From Malachius bipustulatus (lineage: Eukaryota; Arthropoda; Insecta; Coleoptera; Melyridae): a stretch of 64,000 nt of DNA. The notes under the pieces were generated by a model. It searched no databases and was not told the DNA's origin. It worked only from the letters and a program-made list of their open reading frames with translations. Made by a program: the position numbers and the translations under genes. The DNA is taken from positions 40,636,929 through 40,700,928 of the forward strand of contig OU342635.1 of NCBI GenBank assembly GCA_910589415.1, read 5' to 3'. Positions 18,801-30,753 of the stretch are shown piece after piece (positions within the stretch are counted from its first letter, which is position 1; each line of letters starts with the position of its first letter).

Positions 18801-21800
18801 GTGCAGATACTGAAGTTTCTCCTCACCATGCTTCAGAGATCGTCTAAAGAAACAGTGTAGTGATTGACTAACCTATCCAGTAGTCAGTCAATTTTGCACA
18901 TTTTAACATTTCAAATTTGTGAAATTTTCAGCCACTATTCATTCCTTTGGTTCAAGTTAAAATTTTGCACATTTTCTGATTTAAAAGTCAAATGTTCTAC
19001 AATTTTGCACATCTGTCATGAATTTTCCTTTTTTATTATTGTGCAGATACTGAAGTTTCTCCTTGCCATACTTCACAGATTGCTTAACCAGTTTAATAGT
19101 TGACTATTCCCTATCCAGCAGTCAATTTTGCAAATTTTAACATTTCAAATTTATGAAATTTTCAGCCACTATTAATTCCTTTGGTTCAAGTTAAAATTTT
19201 GCACATTTTCTGATTTAAAAGTCAAATGTTCTACAATTTTGCACATCTGTCAAGAATTTTCCTTTTTTATTATTGTGCAGATACTGAAGTTTCTCCTTAC
19301 CATGCTTCAGAGATTATTTAAATAGTGTAGTGATTGCCTAACCTATCCAGTAGTCAGTCAATTTTGCACATTTTAACATTTCAATTTTGTGAAATGTTCA
19401 GCCACTATTAATTCCTTTGGTTCAAGTTAAAATTTTGCACATTCTCTGGTTTAAAAGTCAAATCTTCTACAATTTTGCACATCTGTCATAAATTTTCTTT
19501 TTATTTTATTATTCTGCAGATACTGAAGTTTGTCCTTGCCATGTTTAAGAGATTGCCTAACCAGTATAATAGTTGACTATTACCTATCCAGCAGTCGATT
19601 TTGCACATTTTAACACTTCAGATTTCTGAAATTTTCAGTCACTATTAATTCCTTGGTTCAATTTTGCACGTACAAATTAAAATTTGGCACATACTCGACT
19701 TAATATTTCAATTTTGTGAATCAAAACTGAAGTCATCATTTTTTACTTTCCCTGCTCTGATACCTATTTTCAACCAAAAGTAACCATTAGGTATAATGTA
19801 TGCAAGTGAAATTTTCAATTTTGCACATTCTCTGATTTAATTTTCGATTTTCGAATCTTCAGTTCAAAAAGTACAATTTTGCACATCTTTCAAGACTTTT
19901 CCTTTTTTTATAATTGTGCAGATACTGAAGTTTCTCCTCACCATGCTTCAGAGATTGTCTAAAGAAACAGTGTAGTGATTGACTAACCTATCCAGTAGTC
20001 AGTCAATTTTGCACATTTTAACATTTCAAATTTGTGAAATTTTCAGCCACTATTCATTCCTTTGGTTCAAGTTAAAATTTTGCACATTTTCTGATTTAAA
20101 AGTCAAATGTTCTACAATTTTGCACATCTGTCATGAATTTTCCTTTTTTATTATTGTGCAGATACTGAAGTTTCTCCTTGCCATACTTCACAGATTGCTT
20201 AACCAGTTTAATAGTTGACTATTCCCTATCCAGCAGTCAATTTTGCAAATTTTAACATTTCAAATTTATGAAATTTTCAGCCACTATTAATTCCTTTGGT
20301 TCAAGTTAAAATTTTGCACATTCTCTGGTTTAAAAGTCAAATCTTCTACAATTTTGCACATCTGTCATGAATTTTCTTTTTATTTTATTATTCTGCAGAT
20401 ACTGACTTTTCTCCTTGCCATGTTTAAGAGATTGCCTAACCAGTGTAATAGTTGACTATTACCTATCCAGCAGTCAATTTTGCACATTTTAACACTTCAG
20501 ATTTCTGAAATTTTCAGTCACTATTAATTCCTTTGGTTCAATTTTGCACGTACAAATTAAAATTTGGCACATACTCGTCTTAATATTTCAATTTTGTGAA
20601 TCAAAACAGAAGTCATCATTTTTGCCTTTCCCTGCTATGATACCTATTTTCAGCCAAAAGTAACCATTAGGTATAATGTATGCAAGTGAAATTTTCAATT
20701 TTGCACATTCTCTGATTTAATTTTCGATTTTCGTATCTTCAGTTCAAAAAGTACAGTTTTGCACATCTTTCAAGGCTTTTCCTTTTTTTATAATTGTGCA
20801 GATACTGAAGTTTCTCCTCACCATGCTTCAGAGATCGTCTAAAGAAACAGTGTAGTGATTGACTAACCTATCCAGTAGTCAGTCAATTTAGCACATTTTA
20901 ACATTTCAAATTTGTGAAATTTTCAGCCACTATTCATTCCTTTGGTTCAAGTTAAAATTTTGCACATTTTCTGATTTAAAAGTCAAATGTTCTACAATTT
21001 TGCACATCTGTCATGAATTTTCCTTTTTTATTATTGTGCAGATACTGAAGTTTCTCCTTGCCATACTTCACAGATTGCTTAACCAGTTTAATAGTTGACT
21101 ATTCCCTATCCAGCAGTCAATTTTGCAAATTTTAACATTTCAAATTTATGAAATTTTCAGCCACTATTAAATCCTTTGGTTCAAGTTAAAATTTTGCACA
21201 TTCTCTGGTTTAAAAGTCAAATCTTCTACAATTTTGCACATCTGTCATGAATTTTCTTTTTATTTTATTATTCTGCAGATACTGACTTTTCTCCTTGCCA
21301 TGTTTAAGAGATTGCCTAACCAGTGTAATAGTTGACTATTACCTATCCAGCAGTCAATTTTGCACATTTTAACACTTCAGATTTCTGAAATTTTCAGTCA
21401 CTATTAATTCCTTTGGTTCAATTTTGCACGTACAAATTAAAATTTGGCACATACTCGACTTAATATTTCAATTTTGTGAATCAAAACAGAAGTCATCATT
21501 TTTGCCTTTCCCTGCTATGATACCTATTTTCAGCCAAAAGTAACCATTAGGTATAATGTATGCAAGTGAAATTTTCAATTTTGCACATTCTCTGATTTAA
21601 TTTTCGATTTTCGAATCTTCAGTTCAAAAAGTACAGTTTTGCACATCTTTCAAGACTTTTCCTTTTTTTATAATTGTGCAGATACTGAAGTTTCTCCTCA
21701 CCATGCTTCAGAGATCGTCTAAAGAAACAGTGTAGTGATTGACTAACCTATCCAGTAGTCAGTCAATTTTGCACATTTTAAGATTTCAAATTTGTGAAAT

Positions 21801-24180
21801 TTTCAGCCACTATTCATTCCTTTGGTTCAAGTTAAAATTTTGCACATTTTCTGATTTAAAAGTCAAATGTTCTACAATTTTGCACATCTGTCATGAATTT
21901 TCCTTTTTTATTATTGTGCAGATACTGAAGTTTCTCCTTGCCATACTTCACAGATTGCTTAACCAGTTTAATAGTTGACTATTCCCTATCCAGCAGTCAA
22001 TTTTGCAAATTTTAACATTTCAAATTTATGAAATTTTCAGCCACTATTAATTCCTTTGGTTCAAGTTAAAATTTTGCACATTCTCTGGTTTAAAAGTCAA
22101 ATCTTCTACAATTTTGCACATCTGTCATTAATTTTCTTTTTATTTTATTATTCTGCAGATACTGAAGTTTCTCCTTGCCATGTTTAAGAGATTGCCTAAC
22201 CAGTGTACCTAATAGTTGACTATTACCTATCCAGCAGTCAATTTTGCATATTTTAACACTTCAGATTTCTGAAATTTTCAGTCACTATTAATTTCTTTGG
22301 TTCAATTTTGCACGTACAAATTAAAATTTGGCACATACTCGACTTAATATTTCAATTTTGTGAATCAAAACAGAAGTCATCATTTTTGCCTTTCCCTGCT
22401 TTGATACCTATTTTCAGCCAAAAGTAACCATTAGGTATAATGTTTGCAAGTGAAATTTTCAATTTTGCACATTCTCTGATTTAATTTTCGATTTTCGAAT
22501 CTTCAGTTCAAAAAGTACAGTTTTGCACATCTTTCAAGACTTTTCCTTTTTTTTATAGTTGTGCAGATACTGAAGTTTCTCCTCACCATGCTTCAGTGAT
22601 TGTCTAAAGAAACAGTGTAGTGATTGACTAACCTATCCAGTAGTCAGTCAATTTTGCACATTTTAACATTTCAAATTTGTGAAATTTTCAGCCACTATTC
22701 ATTCCTTTGGTTCAAGTTAAAATTTTGCACATTCTCTGATTTAAAAGTCAAATGTTCTACAATTTTGCACATCTGTCATGAATTTTCCTTTTTTATTATT
22801 GTGCAGATACTGAAGTTTCTCCTTGCCATACTTCACAGATTGCTTAACCAGTTTAATAGTTGACTATTCCCTATCCAGCAGTCAATTTTGCACATTTTAA
22901 AATTTCAGATTTCTGAAATTTTCAGTCACTATTAATTCCTTTGGTTCAATTTTGCACGTACAAATTAAAATTTGAAAATTTGGCACATACTCGACTTAAT
23001 ATTTCAATTTTGTGAATCGAAATAGAAGTCATGATTTTTGCCTTCCCCTGCTTCGATACCTATTTTAAGCCAATAGTAACCATTTGGTACAATGTATGCA
23101 AGTAAAAGTTCAAATTTTGCGCATTCTCTGATTAAACTGTTGAACTGAGCTTTGCACATCTGTCAAGAATTTTCCTTTTTTATTATTGTGCAGATACTGA
23201 AGTTTCCTTAAACCGATGAAATTATTGATTATTACCTATCTAGCAGTCAGTTTTGCACATCTTAAAATTCAAGATTTGTGAAATTTTCAGCCAGTAGCAA
23301 TTCCTTTGGTTCAATTTTGCACGTACAAATTCAAATTTTGCACATTCTCGGATTTAATCATCGAATCTTCTACAGTTTTGCACATTTATTTATTGATTAT
23401 TGCCTATCCAAGAGTTCATTGATGTGCACATTGTAACACATCAAATCTGTGAAATGTTGACTGTGAAATTTGTTAAATAAGAATATCTCGACTTTTTTGC
23501 CTAACCTTGCTTCAATAATAACTTTTAACCAGTAGTAGTTCCTCTGGTACAATTTTGCACATACAAATGCAAATTTTGCACGTGCTTTTATTTGACCGTC
23601 AAATGGGTTAAGAATTTCGTAAACTTTTACTTTTACTAGATTTAACACTTTTTCAGTTTTGTGAATCGGAACACTACTCATAATTTTTGCCTTCAATAGT
23701 TTCGGTCGGATAGTAACCATTTGTCACAATTTTGCACGTACATGTTCACATTTTGCACATCTGTCAATTTTATGATTGTGCAAATATCTGAGGTTTCTCC
23801 TCGTCATGCGTCAGTGATTGCTTAACTAGTGTAATTATTGATTATTAGCCATCCAGTAACCTATTTTGCACATTTTAACACTTCAAATTTGTGAAATGTA
23901 AACTGTTAAATTTGTGAATTAAGAGTTTCTCGACTTTTTTCCCCAACCTTCTTCAGTAATTTTCAGCCATACATTAGTAGTTCCTCTGGTACAATTTTGC
24001 ACGTACAAATTCAAATTTTGCACTTACTTTTATTTGACGGTCAAATTTTCCACAGTTTTGCCTTTTGCAAATGGGTCAAGAATTTGGCAAAGTATTTCGA
24101 ACATTTACTTTTACATTCTTGTGCAAATATAGAATGTTTGTTGTTCAACCATTGTAAATAGCCAATTTTGCACATTTTGC
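15825..24180. repeat. TTTTGCACAT tandem repeat, higher-order 880-bp unit
   Basis: Monomers of about 220-240 bp, each with several TTTTGCACAT motifs and a TGCAGATACTGAAGTTTCTC stretch, form an 880-bp higher-order unit. Unit anchors recur at 17104, 17984, 18864, 19979, 20859, 21739 and 22624. The core (about 16600-23000) is nearly uniform; both flanks (15825-16600, 23100-24180) are increasingly diverged, as expected for unequal exchange. Private variants show that a block of 2875 bp (three units plus a 235-bp monomer) was itself duplicated. Confidence 0.93.
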
Positions 24181-24638
24181 GTGCACTGAAATGTGGACCA
24201 TGAATATTTTCACTCTATTTGACTGGTATTAAACAAAACAACCAAAATTTGACTGACGCCACAATTATTAAACCTTTTCCTTGGAACAAGAAGGTGTGAA
24301 AATCGTCAGAGCAAGCAGTGAATTATCTTTTAACGATGTAAACGATAAAATTTCCAATACAGGACAAACGCCAAAACAAAAAAAAAATCACCCATATAGC
24401 AACCGAGTCTGAGCGATTATATATTTTAAGGTTGTGTGTGTTTATTTCAGAGAATTGAACCGAACATAAGGTAAGATCCCGTGATTGTGTTTAATAACAA
24501 CATTTCGCGCTTTCACACCATGCTGGGCGCTTCACCATTTACGTAATATACCGAGATAGGTCATCATCTAGAGCTGTTTTTGTTGATTTCTCTCACCAGT
24601 TTTACCGCATATAAGTAAATAAGCTCTAAGCTCTGCTA

Positions 24639-24661
24639 GGAGAGGCCCATGTGTAATTCTC
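24639..24661 (+). promoter_or_regulatory. Candidate exon-9 docking site upstream of 9.1
   Basis: This 23-nt segment (core GAGGCCCATGTGTAATTCTC, 24642-24661) lies 28 nt before exon 9.1. Its reverse complement occurs at 28153-28170 (18 bp with a 2-nt bulge), 28924-28937 (14 bp, one G-U) and 32369-32379 (11 bp), each shortly upstream of exons 9.8, 9.9 and 9.16. By analogy with exon 6, such pairing would bring the exon-8b donor side near the chosen acceptor. Published exon-9 docking models that I recall place the site downstream of the cluster, so this would be an additional element. Not folded or tested. Confidence 0.6.
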
Positions 24662-24689
24662 ATTTGTTTTCCTGATGATTTTTTTACAG

Positions 24690-24977
24690 TGGCACCTGTC
24701 ATAAGTCCCTTTCAGTTCGACGGTCCCTTAAACGCGGGTGACAGTGCCGTGTTGACTTGTTACGTCCCTAAAGGCGATCGCCCGCTTAAATTCAAGTGGT
24801 ACCTGAACGGTCACCACATTTCCCACCACGTCCGTGGGATTTCGATCTCCTCGTTCGGCAGTCAAGCCAGTATACTCAATATTAACTCTGTCGAGCCCCA
24901 CCATAGGGGCGAGTACGTTTGTGTCGTTCATAACGTTGCTGGGAAATCAAGACTGACTGCCCGGTTAGACGTTAACG
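24690..24977 (+). CDS. Dscam1: Dscam1 variable exon 9.1 (Ig7)
   Basis: 288 nt, 96 codons including split ends: T|G joins the G of exon 8b to make Val, and the final G starts the Val of exon 10. Encodes a whole Ig7: VAPVISPFQF, VLTCYVPKGD (B-strand Cys), FKWYLNG (Trp), YVCVVHN (F-strand Cys), ending RLDVN. The most divergent member (His-rich HHISHHVRG loop, no NYT sequon). Donor G|gtagat. Confidence 0.95.
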
Positions 24978-25153
24978 GTAGATCTCAATAATAATTTATT
25001 TGGTGTACTTTTTATACCAGTTTACTGTTATTATACTTACTCTAATGTAATAATTATTATTGTATCTTTCCACCCTTGGATTTAGTTTTACTATCGCTGT
25101 TCTGTTCCTATAGCTTAGTTACGCTGTAGATTATGATTTATTTTTACCATCAG

Positions 25154-25438
25154 TTGCTCCCCAAATATTTCCATTCACCTTTGGAGACGAGCCGATCAAT
25201 TCTGGAGAGACCGTTTCGATTCAGTGCACGGTTTCGAAAGGAGATTCACCCTTGAATCTTACCTGGACTTTGAACGATAAGATAATCGAAGAAGACGATG
25301 GATTTTCCGTGATCAAAATGAAACGATTCTCTACAATGAATATCGATTCAGTGCAAGCTGTCCATAGGGGGAAGTACACTTGTACTGCTAGTAATAGAGC
25401 TGGCGCTACAAGTTATTCCACTTATCTTAACGTCAATG
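25154..25438 (+). CDS. Dscam1: Dscam1 variable exon 9.2
   Basis: 285 nt. VAPQIFPFTFGDE, IQCTVSKGD, LTWTLND, KYTCTASNRAG. The central strand region FSVIKMKRFSTMNID is unusual for lacking the KKxS motif. Donor G|gtactt. Confidence 0.95.
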
Positions 25439-25525
25439 GTACTTATTGGTACTCGTTAATTTTAAAGTAATTAGTTATCCTAGCACTACCACCACCACCA
25501 CTCCTCTACTACAATTTGATTATAG

Positions 25526-25819
25526 TACCGCCGCAAATAACCCCCTTCGATTTTGGTGAAGATTCTGAATCCATTAACGAAGGTGATGGTATTTCTACGC
25601 AATGCACCGTCTCGAAAGGAGATTATCCTTTGAATATTACCTGGACTCTTAATGGGAAACCTATAATTACCGAAGAAGGAATCGTCACCAATAAGGCTTC
25701 GAGAAGAGTCAGTAGTTTGATCATCGATAACGTCCAAAGGAATCACGTTGGAAATTATACCTGCATTGCTAGTAACTCTGCTGCTTCTACGATGTTTACA
25801 ACAACTCTCAACATCAATG
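25526..25819 (+). CDS. Dscam1: Dscam1 variable exon 9.3
   Basis: 294 nt, three codons longer than the norm near the start (FGEDSESINEGDG). TQCTVSKGD, ITWTLNG, NYTCIASNSAA; ends LNIN. NYT sequon abuts the F-strand Cys. Donor G|gtacca. Confidence 0.95.
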
Positions 25820-25910
25820 GTACCACTACCAGTACCAGTTATAAGTACACGTTTCTCTTCTGATTACTTATTGTTTTATTGGCACACATCCCTCTTCTCT
25901 CTATTTCCAG

Positions 25911-26198
25911 TTCCGCCGCAAATAAAGCATTTCGATTTCGGTTCCGAGGTGATGAATTCAGGCGACATAGTGCTGGTGAATTGTATCGTGGTGAGGGGTG
26001 ATTTGCCTTTGAAGATATTCTGGACCCTGAACGGGAAATCGATTAGTAACGTTGAGGGCGTTAACATGGCTTTGACCAAAAAGAGGATCAGCCAGTTGAG
26101 TATCGACGATCTTCAAGCCCACCACGCCGGGAATTACAGTTGCGTGGCGATGAACAAGGCCGGCAACGCCACGTTTACGGCGAGTCTGCTAGTCAACG
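25911..26198 (+). CDS. Dscam1: Dscam1 variable exon 9.4
   Basis: 288 nt. VPPQIKHFDFG, VNCIVVRGD, IFWTLNG, KKRISQLSIDD, NYSCVAMNKAG. Forms a group with 9.5 and 9.6 (KKR(I/V)SQL motif). Donor G|gtttgt. Confidence 0.95.
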
Positions 26199-26303
26199 GT
26201 TTGTTTTGGTTCTGGTTCTGGTGATCATGTAGTGTTTTTCTTTTTCTTTTATCACCTCATTATTTTGTTTATTTTACTCTCATCGACGATTGGTTATTTT
26301 TAG

Positions 26304-26591
26304 TCCCTCCGCAAATACATCCTTTCGATTTCGGGGAAGAAATCACCAATTCTGGCAACATGGCGATAGTTACGTGCGGCGTGACCAAGGGTGATCTTCC
26401 GTTAAAAATTCACTGGACCCTAAACGGGAAACCTGTTAACAGTATAGAAGGGATAAACGTGATGATGACCAAAAAACGGGTCAGTCAGTTGAGTATTGAT
26501 GATGTCCAAGCCCGTCACGCTGGAGAGTACTCTTGTATCGCTGAGAATAAAGCTGGAAATGTCACGTTTTCGGCGATTTTAAATGTTAATG
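26304..26591 (+). CDS. Dscam1: Dscam1 variable exon 9.5
   Basis: 288 nt. VPPQIHPFDFGEE, VTCGVTKGD, IHWTLNG, EYSCIAENKAG. Followed by the longest spacer in the cluster (841 nt). Donor G|gtactt. Confidence 0.95.
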
Positions 26592-27432
26592 GTACTTTTA
26601 AAGCGATCCTTATTTAGTTTTTTATCTTTAGTTTGCTCTTTTAGTCACCAAAACTCTTCCATACCCATACCCCAATAATAGGTACCTTTTTATTTATTTT
26701 GAATGGTCGAACTGACTTTACATTTAATGCAAGCTACGTGAAGAAGGAATTCTTGAAGGAGAATATTGTTGGCACACTTTTACAAATACAACTTCAGGAC
26801 TCAGTGCAGACTAAATACACCGAAGAGTAATAAAATTGTTTTTCTTCCATTCGGAATGTTTGGTTTCAGGGAGGAAGTAAAATATCAGAAAGGAGTTTTT
26901 ATACCCTGGCGTCCTTTTTTCTCTCCAATTTAGGGAAACTAGATGTCACAATAACGATAGAATAAGGACTTTATAAAATAATCAGGAGCAGTGAACTGGT
27001 CGAAGATATAATGAGAGTCGTTATTTTATTCTAAATCTTTTTCTAGTCCCGACCCTTCCCCCGGCGCCAGTTTATAATTTTTCAGTATTTGTTTCTACCA
27101 TTTGATCGTCCTTTGTCCCGTTTTCTACCAAGAGCGCCGCAAACGCTGGCAAATCCGAAACCGCCAGGCCGCATTGTCGCGTAGGAGTATCTCTTTTTAT
27201 CCCACTTCTGATGTAGAACAATTAACTCGCGAAACAATAAGATTGTCTGTTCCCATATTGTGTACATTGTCTTTTCAAGATTGCCTTCGAATAACGCTGA
27301 ATGAATGCGTGCTCCTACTAGCCGGATCAGTATATCAGAGGAGGCTTTTACTTTTATGTTTTACTTATTGTGACAGTGACAGTTAAATACCTACATAGAA
27401 TAAAATGGAAGAAAAATGAAATTTTCTTACAG
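26592..27432. other. Spacer 9.5-9.6
   Basis: 841 nt without a phase-compatible Ig7 exon. CTAGTCCCGACCCTTCC near 27046 resembles an exon-9 acceptor plus VPT start but nothing follows. No repeat recognised. Confidence 0.5.
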
Positions 27433-27720
27433 TTCCGCCTCAAATTCATCCTTTTGATTTCGGAGACGAAGCAATCAACTCAGGCGAATTGGTGATAGCG
27501 TCTTGCGCTGTGTCGAAAGGCGATTTTCCCATCTCAATAAAATGGACCCTAAACGGAAAAGACATAAACGCCATCGATGGAGTCCTAGCAGTTAACACAA
27601 ATAAGAGAGTCAGTCAATTGACGATAGAATCGGTCCAGGCCCATCATACCGGAAAGTATACCTGCACCGTCGGTAACAAAGCGGGAACCATCGAATACTC
27701 GGCTTACCTAAACGTCAACG
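27433..27720 (+). CDS. Dscam1: Dscam1 variable exon 9.6
   Basis: 288 nt. VPPQIHPFDFGDE, ASCAVSKGD, IKWTLNG, NKRVSQLTIES, KYTCTVGNKAG. Shares its start with 9.5. Donor G|gtattt. Confidence 0.95.
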
Positions 27721-27804
27721 GTATTTCCCGATTATTTCTGCTCGTCTATAACTTAACAACTGCACTTATCCTACCCCGATCCTCTCACCTCTTTTCTATT
27801 CCAG

Positions 27805-28092
27805 TTGCTCCCCAGATTTTACCTTTCGATTTCGGGGAGGAAGCCGTGAATTCCGGGGATCTTACCTCGGTCTCCTGTTCGGTCCACAAAGGAGACTTGC
27901 CGCTCACGATCTCTTGGTCCCATAACAACAAGTCGATTCCCAGGAATCAAGGAGTGATGATCTCGAAAGCCGGGAAGAAAGTCAGTTCCCTAACTATCGA
28001 GTCAGTGGAAGCTCATCATTCCGGAGAGTTCACTTGCGTGGTGAAGAATAAGGCCGGAAGCGCCAGTTATTCTTCTTATTTACATGTTAATG
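27805..28092 (+). CDS. Dscam1: Dscam1 variable exon 9.7
   Basis: 288 nt. First of the CSVHKGD/HNN group (9.7-9.16): VAPQILPFDFGEE, VSCSVHKGD, ISWSHNN, EFTCVVKNKAG. Donor G|gtattt. Confidence 0.95.
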
Positions 28093-28152
28093 GTATTTTA
28101 TTTATTTGTTTTGGTAGCTGAATGGATGCTCGTTTTTATTATTTTTCCCTGG

Positions 28153-28170
28153 GAGAATTACATGGGCCTC
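28153..28170 (+). promoter_or_regulatory. Candidate exon-9 selector before 9.8
   Basis: GAGAATTACATGGGCCTC pairs with 24642-24661 over 18 bp, leaving two docking bases bulged; 41 nt before exon 9.8. Confidence 0.6.
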
Positions 28171-28211
28171 ATAGTTATTATTTGATCTGATTGTTTCATT
28201 CTTTTTTCTAG

Positions 28212-28499
28212 TTGCACCGCAGATTTTATCCTTTGATTTTGGAGAAGATTCGGTTAACTCTGGTGATTTTGCTTCTTTGACTTGTTCGGTTCATAAGGGT
28301 GATCTTCCGATTGACATTTCTTGGTTCCATAATAACGAAAGTATTGGTGGTGATCAAGGGATACTGATTTCTAAAGTCGGAAAGAAAGTTGGTACTATAA
28401 CTATCGATTCGGTCCAAGAAGAACATGCAGGAGAATATAAATGTGTGGCGAAGAATCGTGCTGGTCACGCTGAGCATTCCGCATTTTTACATGTGAACG
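28212..28499 (+). CDS. Dscam1: Dscam1 variable exon 9.8
   Basis: 288 nt. VAPQILSFDFGED, LTCSVHKGD, ISWFHNNES, EYKCVAKNRAG. One of the four exon-9 variants with +5G in its donor (G|gttagg). Confidence 0.95.
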
Positions 28500-29015
28500 G
28501 TTAGGGTTTATGTTTATTTAGAGCTTGTTATAGTAGTCGTACCAACCCACTTATACCTTTCTAAAAAATCTTTATCCTCAAGAAATCCCTAATTACACCG
28601 CGGGCCAATTTTTCCCTCACTTAATTGTTTCTTCAAGTGGCAAGTAGCGCGCCATCTTGCCCGAAGAACATGTTGGTTGAAGAGGTCAACATCTGACGGC
28701 AGCGTTAACTATTATTATCGTTTCTTCCGTCACCCTGGTTGCAATGGTGTCAGGTGTGGGGTCTACCCTTACAAAGTACACATTGGGGCGAAGTTTCTGA
28801 ATTGATTTCACCCCCAAATCATCAAAAGTAAAAACTACAGGTCTCTCTGGATGGCGTGTGTCAAAACCTTCAAAGTTACTTTCAGAAACAATCAAAATTA
28901 AAATCCCCAAGTTGGATGTAAAAACATGGGCCTCTTCAGATCGTCTCATCCCTTTCGACATAAAACCTTTTTATTTGAACACAAACTTTTACTACTTATA
29001 GTTTATTGCTTATAG
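28500..29015. other. Spacer 9.8-9.9 with antisense open frame
   Basis: 516 nt. A minus-strand frame of 91 codons runs 28961 to 28686 with protein-like composition (for example NVYFVRVDPTPD); not recognised. It may be a transposon or retrocopied gene fragment. Selector candidate 28924-28937 overlaps its start. Confidence 0.4.
28924..28937 (+). promoter_or_regulatory. Candidate exon-9 selector before 9.9
   Basis: ACATGGGCCTCTTC pairs with 24639-24652 (14 bp, one G-U); 78 nt before exon 9.9. It lies inside the antisense open frame, so it may have been brought in by an insertion. Confidence 0.5.
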
Positions 29016-29303
29016 TTTCACCCCAGATATCCCATTTTGATTTCGGTGAAGAATCGATAAACGTTGGTGACTTAGTATCAGTCACTTGTTCGGCCCATAA
29101 AGGTGACTTGCCTTTAAAAATCAATTGGTTCCACGAGTCCAGACCAGCAGATCATCTGGACGGGATTTTGATAACCAAAGTGGGCAAGAAAATCAGTACG
29201 CTCAGTATAGAGTCGGTTCGGGCCGATCACGCCGGGACTTACACCTGCGTCATGGAGAATGGAGCCGGAACCGATTCTTATTCTAGCGAGTTGCAAGTAA
29301 ATG
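29016..29303 (+). CDS. Dscam1: Dscam1 variable exon 9.9
   Basis: 288 nt. VSPQISHFDFGEE, VTCSAHKGD, INWFHES, TYTCVMENGAG. Bridges the 9.8 and 9.10-9.14 types. Donor G|gtaccc. Confidence 0.95.
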
Positions 29304-29465
29304 GTACCCAAACGCTGCCTAAATTTACTAACATTCACTTACCCCACCATTTCCTCAGTTTACTCATGTAATTTAATCGAGGTGACTATAACGATCATCG
29401 TGGTGTTTTGTTTGGTGACGGTGGTGATGTGTGATCATAATCATTGGTGATGATTTTAATTTCAG

Positions 29466-29753
29466 TCGCTCCTCAGATTAGTCCCTTCAATTTTGGGGAC
29501 GAAATTGTTAATTCAGGTGATCTCGCTTCTACGATGTGTACCGCCCATAAGGGCGATCTGCCCATGACCATTTCCTGGTACCACAACAATAAGACGGTTG
29601 ATCTGAGTCAAGGGATTTTGATAACGAAAGCCGGGAAAAAGATCAGCGCTTTGAGCATCGATTCGGTCCAGGAAGATCATTCCGGGACTTACACCTGCGT
29701 CATCGAGAATAAAGCCGGAGTGGCTTCTTACTCGACCGAGTTGCATGTTAATG
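29466..29753 (+). CDS. Dscam1: Dscam1 variable exon 9.10
   Basis: 288 nt. VAPQISPFNFGDE, TMCTAHKGD, ISWYHNNKT, TYTCVIENKAG. First of five nearly identical tandem exons (9.10-9.14). Donor G|gtactc. Confidence 0.95.
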
Positions 29754-29954
29754 GTACTCTTATTGCAATTATTCTTTGTGTTGTTTCTTATACTTTCCTC
29801 ATTGATTAATTCCTGATATCACCATGACCCTCCTTCATCTCTCGTCAGAATACTCTCACGACTTGTTCCGGAACTGCCCATTTCTGCTGTTTAGACAGAG
29901 AAGGGAATATTTCTACAATAGAGAATTATAGTAACCAGTTTTTTTGTTTCGCAG

Positions 29955-30242
29955 TTGCTCCCCAGATAACACCTTTCAATTTTGGGGAAGATATAGTCAA
30001 TTCGGGCGATGTGATCTCGACTACATGTACCGCTCACAAAGGTGATCTACCAATGACCATCTCCTGGTACCACAACAATAAAACGGTTAATCTGAGTGAA
30101 GGGATTTTGATCACGAAAGCTGGAAAAAAGATCAGCTCTTTGAGCATCGATTCCGTTCAGGAAGATCATTCCGGGACTTACACCTGCGTCATAAAGAATA
30201 AAGCCGGAGTCGCTTCTTATTCGACCGAATTGCATGTTAATG
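29955..30242 (+). CDS. Dscam1: Dscam1 variable exon 9.11
   Basis: 288 nt. Differs from 9.10 mainly at FGED, VISTTC, VNLSEG and IKNKAG. Its downstream intron start GTACTCTTATTTTC is shared with 9.13. Confidence 0.95.
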
Positions 30243-30465
30243 GTACTCTTATTTTCTAGCAATTCTTCTTTTATTGTTGCTTATTTACCACACTCATCCT
30301 CCTTAACTTATTGTCAAAGATTGTCAAGACAAGCTACAAAATCGCTCAATTCTTCAGTTTCCTTGTCTTTTCTTGGAATCCACCGATTGAACTTCGTTAG
30401 GTGTCAAAGAAGATATCGCTTTTATTCAATAGAGAATTAGAATAACAAGTTTTTTCGTTTCACAG

Positions 30466-30753
30466 TTGCTCCCCAAATAACACCATTATATTTCGGGGAT
30501 GAGATCGTCAATTCAGGCGATGTGGTCTCGACAACTTGTACTGCCCATAAAGGTGATCTGCCAATGACCATTTCCTGGTACCACAACAATAAAACGATCG
30601 ATCTTACTGAAGGGATTTTGATAACGAAAGCCGGGAAAAAGATCAGCACTTTGAGCATCGATTCGGTACAGGAAGATCATTCCGGGACTTACACCTGCGT
30701 CATCGAGAATAAAGCTGGAGTGGCATCTTATTCGACTGAGTTGCATGTTAACG
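30466..30753 (+). CDS. Dscam1: Dscam1 variable exon 9.12
   Basis: 288 nt. Carries PLYFGDE where its sisters have PFxFG, a change in the first strand. Donor G|gtacca, shared in form with 9.14. Confidence 0.95.

Larger units (their letters stand above)
14978..24689. other. 9.7-kb intron before exon-9 cluster
   Basis: Contains no coding exon. 14978-15800 is ordinary AT-rich DNA; 15825-24180 is dominated by a TTTTGCACA(T)-rich tandem repeat; the last few hundred bases hold the probable exon-9 docking site (24639-24661). Confidence 0.85.

Noticed and set aside
17104..22863. Identical 79-codon open frames recurring at 17104, 17984, 18864, 19979, 21739 and 22624
   Set aside because: They are a by-product of the non-coding tandem repeat: same frame in every unit, low-complexity composition, destroyed by a single base in the unit at 20859, and no splice or promoter context.
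15825..24180. CRISPR-like appearance of regularly spaced repeats
   Set aside because: Repeat units are long and contiguous, with no unique spacers, and the context is an animal intron.
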